From: Hymenobacter rigui
GTDB taxonomy: Bacteria > Bacteroidota > Bacteroidia > Cytophagales > Hymenobacteraceae
Reading direction: 5' to 3'
Assembly: GCF_003944715.1 (NCBI RefSeq)
Contig: NZ_RWIT01000006.1
Location: 176,260 to 240,259, forward strand
Length of the DNA: 64,000 nt
Position 1 is the first letter of the stretch; every line of letters begins with the position of its first letter. Shown piece after piece: positions 52,393 through 61,300 of the stretch. Position numbers and translations under genes: made by a program. Under the pieces are notes generated by a model. That model searched no databases. It had not been told where the DNA came from and saw only the letters and a program-made list of their open reading frames with translations.

Positions 52393-52401
52393 ATAGCCTA
52401 C

Positions 52402-54831
52402 TCAAAACGTATAGCCCATGGTGGCCATGAAGTTGCGGCGCGCGCCGGGGCTGGCCCGGAAGAAGTCGTAGCCGCCCACGAAGTAATAGGTGTCCAGCAG
52501 GTTGTTCACGTTCAGGTGGAAGTTGAACTTGCCGGTGGTGTAGAACAGAGCCACATCGAGGGTGGTGTAGCCGGGCCAGTAGGCCCAGTACAGCTCGCCG
52601 GTCGTGGTGTTCTGCACCTGGTTTTCGGTGCGGCGGCGGCTAACGGCGTTGCCGCCCATGGCCACGCCCAGCCCGCGCAGCGTGGGCGTCACGAAGGTGT
52701 ACTTGGTCCAGAGGCCGGCCGAGTGGCGGGGGGCATTGGCCAGCGGCTGACCTTCCTCCACCGGCAGGGCCGCGTCCAGCACCTCCGAGTGGTTGAAGGC
52801 GTAGTTGGCGTTCAGGTTCAGGTTGGGCAGCAGGTTGCCCACCAGCTCCACCTCCGCCCCGCGGGAGCGGACCAGGTCGTTCTGGCGGTAGATGGTGGTG
52901 CCGTCGGGCATCAGGGCGTTGGTGGGCACCAGCTGGTTGCGCTTGTCAATCTGGTACACGGCCACCGTGCCCAGCAGGCCCTTCTGAAAAAACTCGCCCT
53001 TCAGGCCGGTTTCCACCTGGTAGCTGGTTTCGGTATCAAAGGGCGTGCTGCGGCCGTAGCGCTCCGGTGTGCGGATGAATTCCGGCTTGAGTGGCCGGAA
53101 ACCGGCGCTGTAGCTGGCGAAGTAGTTCAGGTTGTCGCGCAGGCTGAACGTAAGGCCGGCGCGGGGCAGCAGGCGGCGCTGCGGAATGGTTTCCGCGCCA
53201 TTGCCGTAGTCACGCTCATCCGCAAATAGCTCGTAGCGGGCCCCCAGCAGCACGTTCAGGCGAGGCGTCAGGGCCAGCTGGTCCTGCACGTACAGGCCGG
53301 TGGTGTGGTACACCGAGTTCAGGTAGTCGATGAAAAACTGCGGCAGCGGCCGGCGCACGTACTTCGTGGGGTCCTGGATTTCGTAGAGCGGCTTTTTCAG
53401 GTCAAAGGTCAGCGGGGTGGCCACGCCGTTCACCAGCTTCTGCCGGGCCTCAAACATGGTGCTCTGCGGGTCCGTCGTGAAGCGGATGTAGTCCACGCCC
53501 GTTACTACTTTGTGCTGCACCGGCCCGGTTGCCAGGTTCAGCACGAAGTACGACGCCAGGTTTTTGGTGTATTCCTCGGCCCGGCGGTCGAAATAACGCA
53601 GGTTCATTACCGTGTTGGCCGGGGCGTCGGCGTAGGTATTCAGGGTGCGGTGCTCGCTCAGGTTCTCGTTGTAGGTGAAGTCGAGGTAGGAGGCATTGAA
53701 CGACAGCCAGTTGGTGAAGCGGTGGTTGAGCGAGGCGTTGAAATAGTAGGTGCTGGTGCGGAAATAGTCGCTCGGCTGGCTTAGCGTAAACGAGCGGGGC
53801 AAGGCGTACAAATCTCCGCCCCGGATGGTGATGCCCCGGTCCAGGTAGCCGTCGATGTGGGTGTACACCAGCTCGGCGTTGATGGTGGTGTGGTCGGTGG
53901 GCAGGAACGTGACGGTGGGAGCCACCATCACGGAGCGGGTGTCGTTCACGTCGCGGAAGGTGTTCGATTTCTCGAAGCCCGTATTGACGCGGTATAGCAC
54001 GTTTTTCTGCTCATTCAGCGGCCCGGTGAGGTCGGCGGTGGCCCGCATGGTGTTGAAGCTGCCCGTCGAAAACGTAAGAGCCTGCCGGGCCACGTCGAGC
54101 GGCTTTTTCGTCACCATATTTACCGTGCCGCCGGGGTTGATGTCGCCGTACAAGGCCGCGCCGGGGCCTTTCAGCACTTCTACCCGCTCCAGGTTTACCG
54201 TGAGCGGGGCCTGGGTAAATGAGTTGCCGTAGCTGAAGCCCGAGCGGAGCCCGTTCAGCAGCCGAAAGCCACTCTCGTAGCCGTTGCGGAAGCCCCGGAT
54301 GGTCAGGTCGTCGTAGTGCGAGTACTGGGTTACGCCGGCTACGTTCTTCACCACCTCGGTCAGGCGCAGGGCCTGCCGGTCCTGCATTAGCTCCTTCGTA
54401 ACGGTAGAAATGGACTGCGGCACGTCGATGGGCCGGGTGGCCGTTTTGGTGCCCACAAAGCTGTAGTCGCTTTTGTAGGTGCTTTCCTTGCGGCCCAGCA
54501 CCTCCACTTCCTGCAGAGCAGTAGAAGTGGGTTGTAGGGCAAAATCCACCGTCAGCGTCGGCGTTTCGGCCGTGAGGACTACCGTGCGGCGTTGCTCCTG
54601 GTAGCTCAGGCTGCGGGTGATGAGCGTGTATTCGCCCAGGGGCATGGTGAGGGAGAAATGCCCATCGGCCCCGGAAAAGGCTGAGAACCGGCCGGTGGTT
54701 TCCACCACCGAAATGCCTTCGAGGCCGTGGCCGTTGGGGCCGTTTACGTGCCCATCAATGTGGCCCGTGGAAGATTGCGCCACCCCCAGCACAGGCCAGA
54801 GCAGCAGCAGACAAAATAGTAGTCGTTGCAT
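52402..54831 (-). CDS. TonB-dependent siderophore-type receptor
   Basis: An 809-residue outer-membrane receptor. It has a signal peptide (MQRLLFCLLLLWPVLGVAQS) and a carboxypeptidase-like regulatory domain at about residues 25-105 (GHVNGPNGHGLEGISVVETT). The plug domain carries the siderophore-receptor pattern PIDVPQSISTVTKELMQD at about 138-155, NVAGVTQYSHYDDLTIRGF, then a 22-strand barrel ending RRNFMATMGYTF with terminal Phe. It imports a metal-chelate or similar ligand using TonB energy. It is followed after a repeat by an ATPase and two DUF3526-type permeases, an order I recall as frequent in Bacteroidetes. Confidence 0.93.
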   Translation of the reverse strand: MQRLLFCLLLLWPVLGVAQSSTGHIDGHVNGPNGHGLEGISVVETTGRFSAFSGADGHFSLTMPLGEYTLITRSLSYQEQRRTVVLTAETPTLTVDFALQPTSTALQEVEVLGRKESTYKSDYSFVGTKTATRPIDVPQSISTVTKELMQDRQALRLTEVVKNVAGVTQYSHYDDLTIRGFRNGYESGFRLLNGLRSGFSYGNSFTQAPLTVNLERVEVLKGPGAALYGDINPGGTVNMVTKKPLDVARQALTFSTGSFNTMRATADLTGPLNEQKNVLYRVNTGFEKSNTFRDVNDTRSVMVAPTVTFLPTDHTTINAELVYTHIDGYLDRGITIRGGDLYALPRSFTLSQPSDYFRTSTYYFNASLNHRFTNWLSFNASYLDFTYNENLSEHRTLNTYADAPANTVMNLRYFDRRAEEYTKNLASYFVLNLATGPVQHKVVTGVDYIRFTTDPQSTMFEARQKLVNGVATPLTFDLKKPLYEIQDPTKYVRRPLPQFFIDYLNSVYHTTGLYVQDQLALTPRLNVLLGARYELFADERDYGNGAETIPQRRLLPRAGLTFSLRDNLNYFASYSAGFRPLKPEFIRTPERYGRSTPFDTETSYQVETGLKGEFFQKGLLGTVAVYQIDKRNQLVPTNALMPDGTTIYRQNDLVRSRGAEVELVGNLLPNLNLNANYAFNHSEVLDAALPVEEGQPLANAPRHSAGLWTKYTFVTPTLRGLGVAMGGNAVSRRRTENQVQNTTTGELYWAYWPGYTTLDVALFYTTGKFNFHLNVNNLLDTYYFVGGYDFFRASPGARRNFMATMGYTF

Positions 54832-55111
54832 GAAAAAAATGCACGTACCCAGGCCCGCAGCGGCAAAGCCAGCGGGTGGGTTGAAGTCAGGAAGGGGAGA
54901 GGAAAAGTGCCGCAGCAGGCGGCAACGCGCAGGTGCGCAATGGCCTTATGGCCGATAACCCACTTCGCGCAATCAGCAGAGTAACAGCCCGTAGGCGGAT
55001 ACTGCCAGTACGTAAAGGCGACTAGCTATCCGGAATGATAGACTGCGCCGGCCCCGCCGGTAATAAGCCAGGGGCAGAGCACGAACAAGCCGAAAAGTGG
55101 ATTGACACCGA

Positions 55112-55462
55112 TTAGGCCCGGCCGGCGGGCGGGCCGCGCAACGAAGCCTCGTCCAGCAGGTGGGCGGCGCGGCAAACAGGGGCCTGGGGGCGGTATACGG
55201 CGTAGGCCCGCAGCTCCAACGGAGCGGGCAGCACTATCGGCCCGGCCGGCCGAAACGGCGCGTCAAACAGGTGCTCCGTCTGGCAATGCTGGTGCTGCGT
55301 TGAAAGCACGGCTTTGGCCCCGGCCGCCGCAGCGTACCGCACGGTAGCCGTGTCGTCGGTGTGCTGGTGGAAGTGCGTGCGCAACACGGCCGCCTCGGGG
55401 ATAAGTACCCGCAGCAGCAGCAGCAACAGCCACCAGGCAAACAGTTTACGCTTGTTCGGCAC
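55112..55462 (-). CDS. His-rich small membrane-anchored hypothetical protein
   Basis: A 116-residue protein, starting at a GTG (VPNKRKLFAWWLLLLLL), with one hydrophobic N-terminal segment (about residues 9-28). A short extracytoplasmic region contains metal-ligand-like clusters HFHQHTDD and QHQHCQTEHLF. No known fold is recognised. It lies 280 bp upstream of the TonB receptor on the same strand, in the same transcriptional direction; a role in metal binding or sensing for the transport system is inferred. The 54832-55111 gap between the two shows no gene and no riboswitch motif that I can recognise. Confidence 0.65.
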   Translation of the reverse strand: MPNKRKLFAWWLLLLLLRVLIPEAAVLRTHFHQHTDDTATVRYAAAAGAKAVLSTQHQHCQTEHLFDAPFRPAGPIVLPAPLELRAYAVYRPQAPVCRAAHLLDEASLRGPPAGRA

Positions 55463-55582
55463 GCTTCACCGCCTCAGTTGATGAGTGGCAAAGGTAGAGG
55501 CGAAATTGGCAAATGCAACATAGTTACAACGGGAAAAAGGTGCAGCTCAAGCTAGTGCTCAGGTTATGTGCCTGCGGCACTA

Positions 55583-56326
55583 TCACCGCCGAAACGGCCG
55601 CGTCAGCCGCTGCCACAGGCCGCGCGGGGTGTACCAAGCCGAAGCGCAGTAGCCGCCGGTTACAATGACCTCACCGGCCAGCATGCGGCCATCGGGGGCT
55701 AGCACTACATGGAGGACTTGGCTTGCCTGTGGGTTGATTGCATGGGTTTGCGGTACATAGCCAACCGAGCTTACCGTCAGCACAGCGTTGGGGCGGTGGG
55801 CATATTCAGCGGGCAATACCAGCTCAAAACCACCGTCGGCGTTGCTAATTACGCCAATAGTTGTACCCTGGAGCAGCACCGTTACGCCTGGCAAAGGCTC
55901 ATGGGAAACCGAGTCTAGTACTATACCCCGTACCGTTGGCAGAGGTGGCTTGGCAGACGGCTGAACCGCCACTGGTGTCCCCAGCAGCATCCGCTGCTCC
56001 TGCAGAACCGATGGTTTGCTTTGTGCTACGGCTGCCTCGGCCGCACCCAAACCCAACACTGCCAGCGCAGCGGCCAGCCACCGCCGCGAAATCGGCGCTT
56101 CGGTAGCCACTCGCAGCGGCCGTTGCAGCTGCTCCGCCCGGAAACGCCCGCAGCTTCGGCCGCTGGTCTGGGCGAGGTAGGTTACCACTTCGGCGTCGGT
56201 CATGCGGGTGAAATCCACCACCACCTTATCACAGGCGGCGCAGTGGCGGCCCTGGGCGGCGGGCGTCATGGCTTGCCAGTTTTCGTGGCAGGGCTGGGGG
56301 ATGGCAACGGTGAGGGCGCGGGACAT
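55583..56326 (-). CDS. Cys-motif plus carboxypeptidase-like regulatory domain protein
   Basis: A 247-residue protein. The N-terminal 60 residues are cytoplasmic-like with cysteines (PCHENW, GRHCAACDKVVVDFTRMTD, RSCGRF), a pattern common in Bacteroidetes proteins that resembles a small zinc-binding or sensor domain. A hydrophobic segment follows at about 85-103 (WLAAALAVLGLGAAEAAVAQ), then a CarboxypepD_reg-like beta domain (GIVLDSVSHEPLPGVTVLLQ, about 133-200) and a Cys-containing tail. Function unknown; it may be a membrane sensor analogous to the protein at 4354-5757. Confidence 0.8.
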   Translation of the reverse strand: MSRALTVAIPQPCHENWQAMTPAAQGRHCAACDKVVVDFTRMTDAEVVTYLAQTSGRSCGRFRAEQLQRPLRVATEAPISRRWLAAALAVLGLGAAEAAVAQSKPSVLQEQRMLLGTPVAVQPSAKPPLPTVRGIVLDSVSHEPLPGVTVLLQGTTIGVISNADGGFELVLPAEYAHRPNAVLTVSSVGYVPQTHAINPQASQVLHVVLAPDGRMLAGEVIVTGGYCASAWYTPRGLWQRLTRPFRR

Positions 56327-56499
56327 GGCAGTTAGCTAAGGTTCGGGCTATCTGATGCCGGGCCGGGCCGGATTCCATACGCGGGGCGAGAAAAAAGTAG
56401 GGCCGGCCGCTGCCGGATTGGTCGCCGTCGGAGGCGTAGCGTGCAGCCGCCGGCATTATTCTGTATCTTTTGCCCCTCTTACAACCCCTCTCCAACGCC

Positions 56500-58260
56500 T
56501 TGTCTACTCAGATTCCCCCTTCCCGCTCCACCGGCCTGTTCCGCCGCAAAAGCCTCGACGACATCCTGCACAACCCGCCCGCCGATGCCGATGGCCACAG
56601 CCACGGCGGCCTGGAGCGCCACCTCACCGTCCGCGACCTGACGGCCCTGGGCATTGCCGCCGTTATCGGGGCCGGTATTTTCAGTACCATCGGCAACGCC
56701 TCCCACGACGGCGGTCCGGCCGTGTCGCTGCTGTTCGTGTTTACGGCCATTGCCTGCGCCTTCTCGGCGTTGTGCTACGCCCAGTTTGCGGCCACCATTC
56801 CGGTGAGCGGCTCGGCCTACACCTACGCCTACGCTTCCTTCGGGGAGCTGGCCGCCTGGATTATCGGCTGGGCCCTGATTATGGAATATGCCGTGGGTAA
56901 CATTGTGGTGGCCATCAGCTGGTCAGATTACTTTACCGGGCTGCTCAGTGGGGTCGGGCTTGACTTGCCCATCTGGCTGACGATGGGTATGCAGAGCGCC
57001 CACAAGTACTACAACGAAGTGCTGGCCCTGATGCAGGCCGGCAAACCACTCACCGAAGCCTCGCCGGCCCAGCTGGAGGGCTACAAAGCCTGGGCGGCGG
57101 CGCCCGAGCTGGGCGGCGGCCTGCGGCTGGTGCTGGATCTGCCGGCCGGTCTCATTACGCTGGCTATTACAGCGTTGGTGTACGTGGGTATCAAAGAAAG
57201 CAAGAACGCCAGCAACCTGCTGGTGGCCCTGAAACTGGTGGTAGTGGCCGTAGTGATTCTGGTGGGCGCGTTCTATGTGCAGCCCGAAAACTGGAGCCCC
57301 TTCGCTCCCAACGGCATTGGCGGGGTGCTGAAAGGCGTATCGGCGGTGTTCTTTGCCTACATAGGCTTTGATGCCATCAGCACCACGGCCGAGGAGTGCA
57401 AGAACCCCCAGCGGGACCTGCCCCGGGCCATGATTTACGCCCTCATCATCTGTACCATTCTGTACGTGATTATCACGCTGGTACTCACTGGTATGGTGAA
57501 CTACAAGGAGCTGGCCGTGGGCGACCCGCTGGCGTACGTGTTCAATAAGGTTGGCGTGAAGTGGCTGGGCGGCGTGGTAGCCGTGTCGGCGGTGCTGGCC
57601 ATGGCCTCGGTGCTGCTGGTGTTCCAGATTGGGCAGCCCCGCATCTGGATGACAATGAGCCGGGACGGGCTGCTGCCGCCGGTATTTTCGCGGGTGCATC
57701 CCAAGTTCCACACGCCTTCGTTCAGCACCATCGTCACGGGCTTCTTCGTGGGCGTGCCGGCTATGCTGCTGAACATGGACCTGGTAATTGACCTGACCTC
57801 CATCGGGACGCTGTTTGCCTTTGCGCTGGTGTGCGGCGGTATCCTCATCATCGACCCTTACGGGCAGAGCGACGCCCGCTTCAAGGTGCCCTACATCAAC
57901 GGGCAGTTTCTGGTGCCGCTGGTGCTGGTGGTGGGCGCGGTGCTGCTGTTCGTGTACAACCAGGCCGGCATTCAGGAGTTTACCACGGCCCTGGGCAGCG
58001 GCTACGAGGAAGGCCGCCATTACATTCCGATGCTGGTGTTCTTCGGGTTCTGCCTGGCACTGGCCTGGCTCTCGTTCCGCAAAAAGCTGAGCCTGTTGCC
58101 GGTGCTGGGCCTGCTCACCAACCTCTACCTGATGACGCAGTTGGGCATCAATAACTGGCTGCTCTTCTTCGGTTGGCTGGTGATTGGGCTGGTGGTATAT
58201 TTCAACTACGGCGCCAAGCACAGCAAGCTGGGGCTGAAAAAGGCCACGACTGTATCGTAG
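56500..58260 (+). CDS. APC-family amino-acid permease
   Basis: A 586-residue inner-membrane transporter with about 12-14 transmembrane helices. It belongs to the basic/branched amino-acid permease (YfnA/CAT) branch: GIAAVIGAGIFSTIGNASHD in helix 1 (substrate-binding unwound Gly region), ATIPVSGSAYTYAYASFGEL, and FFAYIGFDAISTTAEECKNP as the family signature around residue 295. It imports or exchanges amino acids or polyamines by cation or substrate exchange. TTG at 56500 (MSTQIPPSRS) is preferred over the TTG ten codons earlier. Substrate not determinable. Confidence 0.92.
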   Translation: MSTQIPPSRSTGLFRRKSLDDILHNPPADADGHSHGGLERHLTVRDLTALGIAAVIGAGIFSTIGNASHDGGPAVSLLFVFTAIACAFSALCYAQFAATIPVSGSAYTYAYASFGELAAWIIGWALIMEYAVGNIVVAISWSDYFTGLLSGVGLDLPIWLTMGMQSAHKYYNEVLALMQAGKPLTEASPAQLEGYKAWAAAPELGGGLRLVLDLPAGLITLAITALVYVGIKESKNASNLLVALKLVVVAVVILVGAFYVQPENWSPFAPNGIGGVLKGVSAVFFAYIGFDAISTTAEECKNPQRDLPRAMIYALIICTILYVIITLVLTGMVNYKELAVGDPLAYVFNKVGVKWLGGVVAVSAVLAMASVLLVFQIGQPRIWMTMSRDGLLPPVFSRVHPKFHTPSFSTIVTGFFVGVPAMLLNMDLVIDLTSIGTLFAFALVCGGILIIDPYGQSDARFKVPYINGQFLVPLVLVVGAVLLFVYNQAGIQEFTTALGSGYEEGRHYIPMLVFFGFCLALAWLSFRKKLSLLPVLGLLTNLYLMTQLGINNWLLFFGWLVIGLVVYFNYGAKHSKLGLKKATTVS

Positions 58261-58284
58261 AACCCTGTTTTCTGGTAGCTTCAT

Positions 58285-58316
58285 AAACCCGTCGGCACTC
58301 GTGTTCGGCGGGTTTT
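58285..58316 (+). terminator. Terminator after APC permease gene
   Basis: AAACCCGTCG pairs with CGGCGGGTTT (one G-T pair) followed by T; 25 bp after the stop. Confidence 0.65.
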
Positions 58317-58356
58317 GTATGATAAGTGCCCGGAGTTTCTACCGGGTTGATGTTGT

Positions 58357-61300
58357 ATGTCGACTGATTCAATGGCTGCTTCTCTTGCCGCCCGGCTTGC
58401 TGCCTCCCGCCAGGAGCTGCTGGATCTGGGTTTGCGCAACCCCCTGCTCAACTTCCGGCCATCCAAGGCGCGCGGCGTGGAAATAGTAGGCGAGGAGTCG
58501 GAAGCAGTATGGGAACGGCTGGTGCGCAAAGGCCGTCCGATGGTGTTTGCTCCCGTACCGGAAGCCGCGCTACCGGCTCCCGTGGGGTGGAAGGGCGACC
58601 CGGAGCGTGCCGCCCGCCGGGCAGCGGCTTTGGGGCTGCCGGTGCCCGCTGAGGTAACGCCCCGGCAGCTCGCCGCCGCTGCCGCACTGACCGCCGACAC
58701 TACGGACAATAAGCTACAGACTGCCGAGCCGCTGGCCAAGCTGGAACGCAGGCTGCTGACCACCTATTACACCGCCCGCACCAGCCTGGAGGAACAGGGT
58801 GTGAACATTCTGTACCTAGCGCTGGGCATGCTCACGTGGTATGAGGCCGACGGTAGCGAGGAGCCGCGCCGGGCTCCGCTGGTGCTGGTACCGGTACTGC
58901 TGGAGCGCGGCACTGCTGCCGAGCGGTTCAGGCTCCGCTACACCGGAGTCGAAATCGAAACTAACCTTTCCCTGCAGGCCAAACTCAAAGCCAGCTTTGG
59001 CTTGATATTGCCGGCCTTCGATGAAGAGCAGCCTCTGACCGAGTATTACGCGGCCGTAGCGGCCGCCGTGGCCGGCTTCCCGCGCTGGCAGGTAGCCCCC
59101 GACAGCATAACCCTGGGTTTCTTCTCCTTCGGCAAATTCCTGCTCTACCGTGACCTGGACCCGGCCACCTGGCCCGCCGACAGTGAGCTGCTCAACCATC
59201 CCGCCATCGAAGCCCTGCTGGGCCCGGATACCGGCTTCCGCGACGCGGCTCCTACGGTGGGCGACACGGCGTTTCTGGACACCGAAAGTTCCGCCCACGA
59301 GCTGCATCAGGTGCTGGATGCCGATTCCTCGCAGCTGCTGGCCTTGTTGGCGGTGCAGGAAGGACGCAACCTGGTGGTGCAGGGGCCGCCCGGCACCGGC
59401 AAGTCGCAGACCATTGCCAACCTGCTGGCCGAGGCTATTGGGGCCGGGAAGAAGGTCCTGTTTGTGGCCGAAAAGATGGCCGCGCTGGAAGTAGTGAAGC
59501 GCCGCCTCGATGCCTTGGGCCTGGGCGCGGCGTGCCTGGAGCTGCACAGCCACAAAGCCAACAAAAAAGCCCTGCACGACGAGCTGCGCCAGACCCTGAG
59601 CCTCGGCCGCCCCGCCGCTGCTGCCAGCGTGAAAGACCAGGTAGCCCAGCTGCCCCGCTACCGCCAAACCCTCAACGACTACGCCCTGGCCGTAAACGCG
59701 CCTATCGGCCGCAGCCGCCGCACCACCCAGCAGGTAGCCGGTGAGCTGCTGCGCCTGGCCGAAGAACAGGGCCCGGTGGAGCTGCCGCGCATTGCTTTTT
59801 CCGATCTGGCCGCCTGGACCGATGCCGATGCGGCCCACGCCGAGGCCCTGGCCACCCGCCTGCAGGCTACTTTGCAGAAAATAGGTCCGCCCAAGCAGCT
59901 GCGCTTCTGGGGTAGTGAGCTGACCGTATTGCTTCCAGCTGATCAATCCAGCCTTACCGCCCAACTGGTTGCTGCCCAATCGGCTGTGCAGGAGCTGCGC
60001 GGGCAAGCCGTGGCCTTGGCCGCGCTGTTGGGCCTGGCCGTTCCTGCTGACCGGGCCGCCGCCGAGAAGCTCCTACCTGCCGCCCGTCATGCCCAGCTGG
60101 CTCCACCATTGGCTGGCGCGGCCGTAGTGGCTACAGCCTGGGTGCAGCAGGCCAGCCGCCTGATGGCACTGCTGCAGGTCGGCGCAGCTTACACCGCTTT
60201 ACATCAAGGTTTTGACGCTGTTGTGCTGCCCGAAGCCTGGGGCCAGCAGCTGCTCACAGAGCGGGCCGCTTTGCTCTCCTACGGCGACAAATGGTGGAGC
60301 TTTCTGAGCGGCGACTACCGGCGCGCCCGCCAGCGCCTGCAGCGTCTGTGGCGCGGCCCGCTACCTAAAGACGCCGCCGAGCTGCTGCCCGTTATCGACG
60401 CTATTCACGAAGCCGCCCGCCACCAGCAGACGTTGGCGAGGGCTGACGCTTGGGCCGGGTCTCTGTTTGGTGCCGCCTGGCAGGGGATGAGCTCCAACTG
60501 GCCGGCGTTAACTAAAGTGCAGCACTACCTTACCCTGACGCACCAGCGCATCAGCCGGGGTGAATTGCCTGAAGAGCTGCTGGCGTATCTGACTGGCAAT
60601 CCGTCTTCCGGCTTTTCCTCTCCAGTGGATAATGTGTATCAAGCATTTGCGGAGCCGGTGAGTAAGGCAGATCAGCCGCACGACCTCGTCAGCCACCTAT
60701 CCGCCCTCGAAACAGGCCTGGCCCGGCACCGTGCCGCCATTCAGGCAGTGGCGGATAATCTGCACCTCAACGAAGCGCGCCGTTTCGGTCCGGAGGGCCG
60801 GCTTCAATTTCACCTGTTTGATAAGCAGCAGGAAATTCTGGCTGCCTGGGCCGCCGATGTACCAGCCCTGCGCCTGATAACGGAGTGGAACAACGTGGCT
60901 GCCAGCGTGCAGCAGCTGCCAGAGCTGTTGCTGCTGGCCGAAACCTGGCCGGAAGCTCCCCGGTTTTTAGCCGCCGCCGTGCGCCAGACGTGGCTGGAAT
61001 ACCTGCAGCGCCGGGCCCACGAGCAGCACCCGGCCCTGCGGCAGTTTGAGCGGGCCAGCCACGAGGAGTTGGCCGCCCGTTTCCGTCAGGCCGATCAGGA
61101 CTCGCTTTACCATAACCGCGTCCGTGCCCTGCGCCGGCACTACGAGGGGCTGCCTCACCCGCAGGCCGGTGGTCAGATGCTCATCCTCAAAAACGAATTT
61201 GCCAAGAAGACGCGTCATAAGTCGCTGCGCCGCCTGATGGAGGAAGCCGGGCGGGCCATTCAAGCCATTAAGCCGGTGTTCATGATGTCGCCGCTGTCGG

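Noticed and set aside
54832..55111. Possible cobalamin riboswitch in front of the TonB receptor
   Set aside because: I looked for the conserved B12-box pattern on the minus strand and did not find it.
56923..58284. 453-codon minus-strand open frame
   Set aside because: Antisense to the APC permease, His/Gln-rich and without recognisable features.
58816..60006. 396-codon minus-strand open frame
   Set aside because: Antisense to the giant helicase; Gln/Gly-rich shadow.
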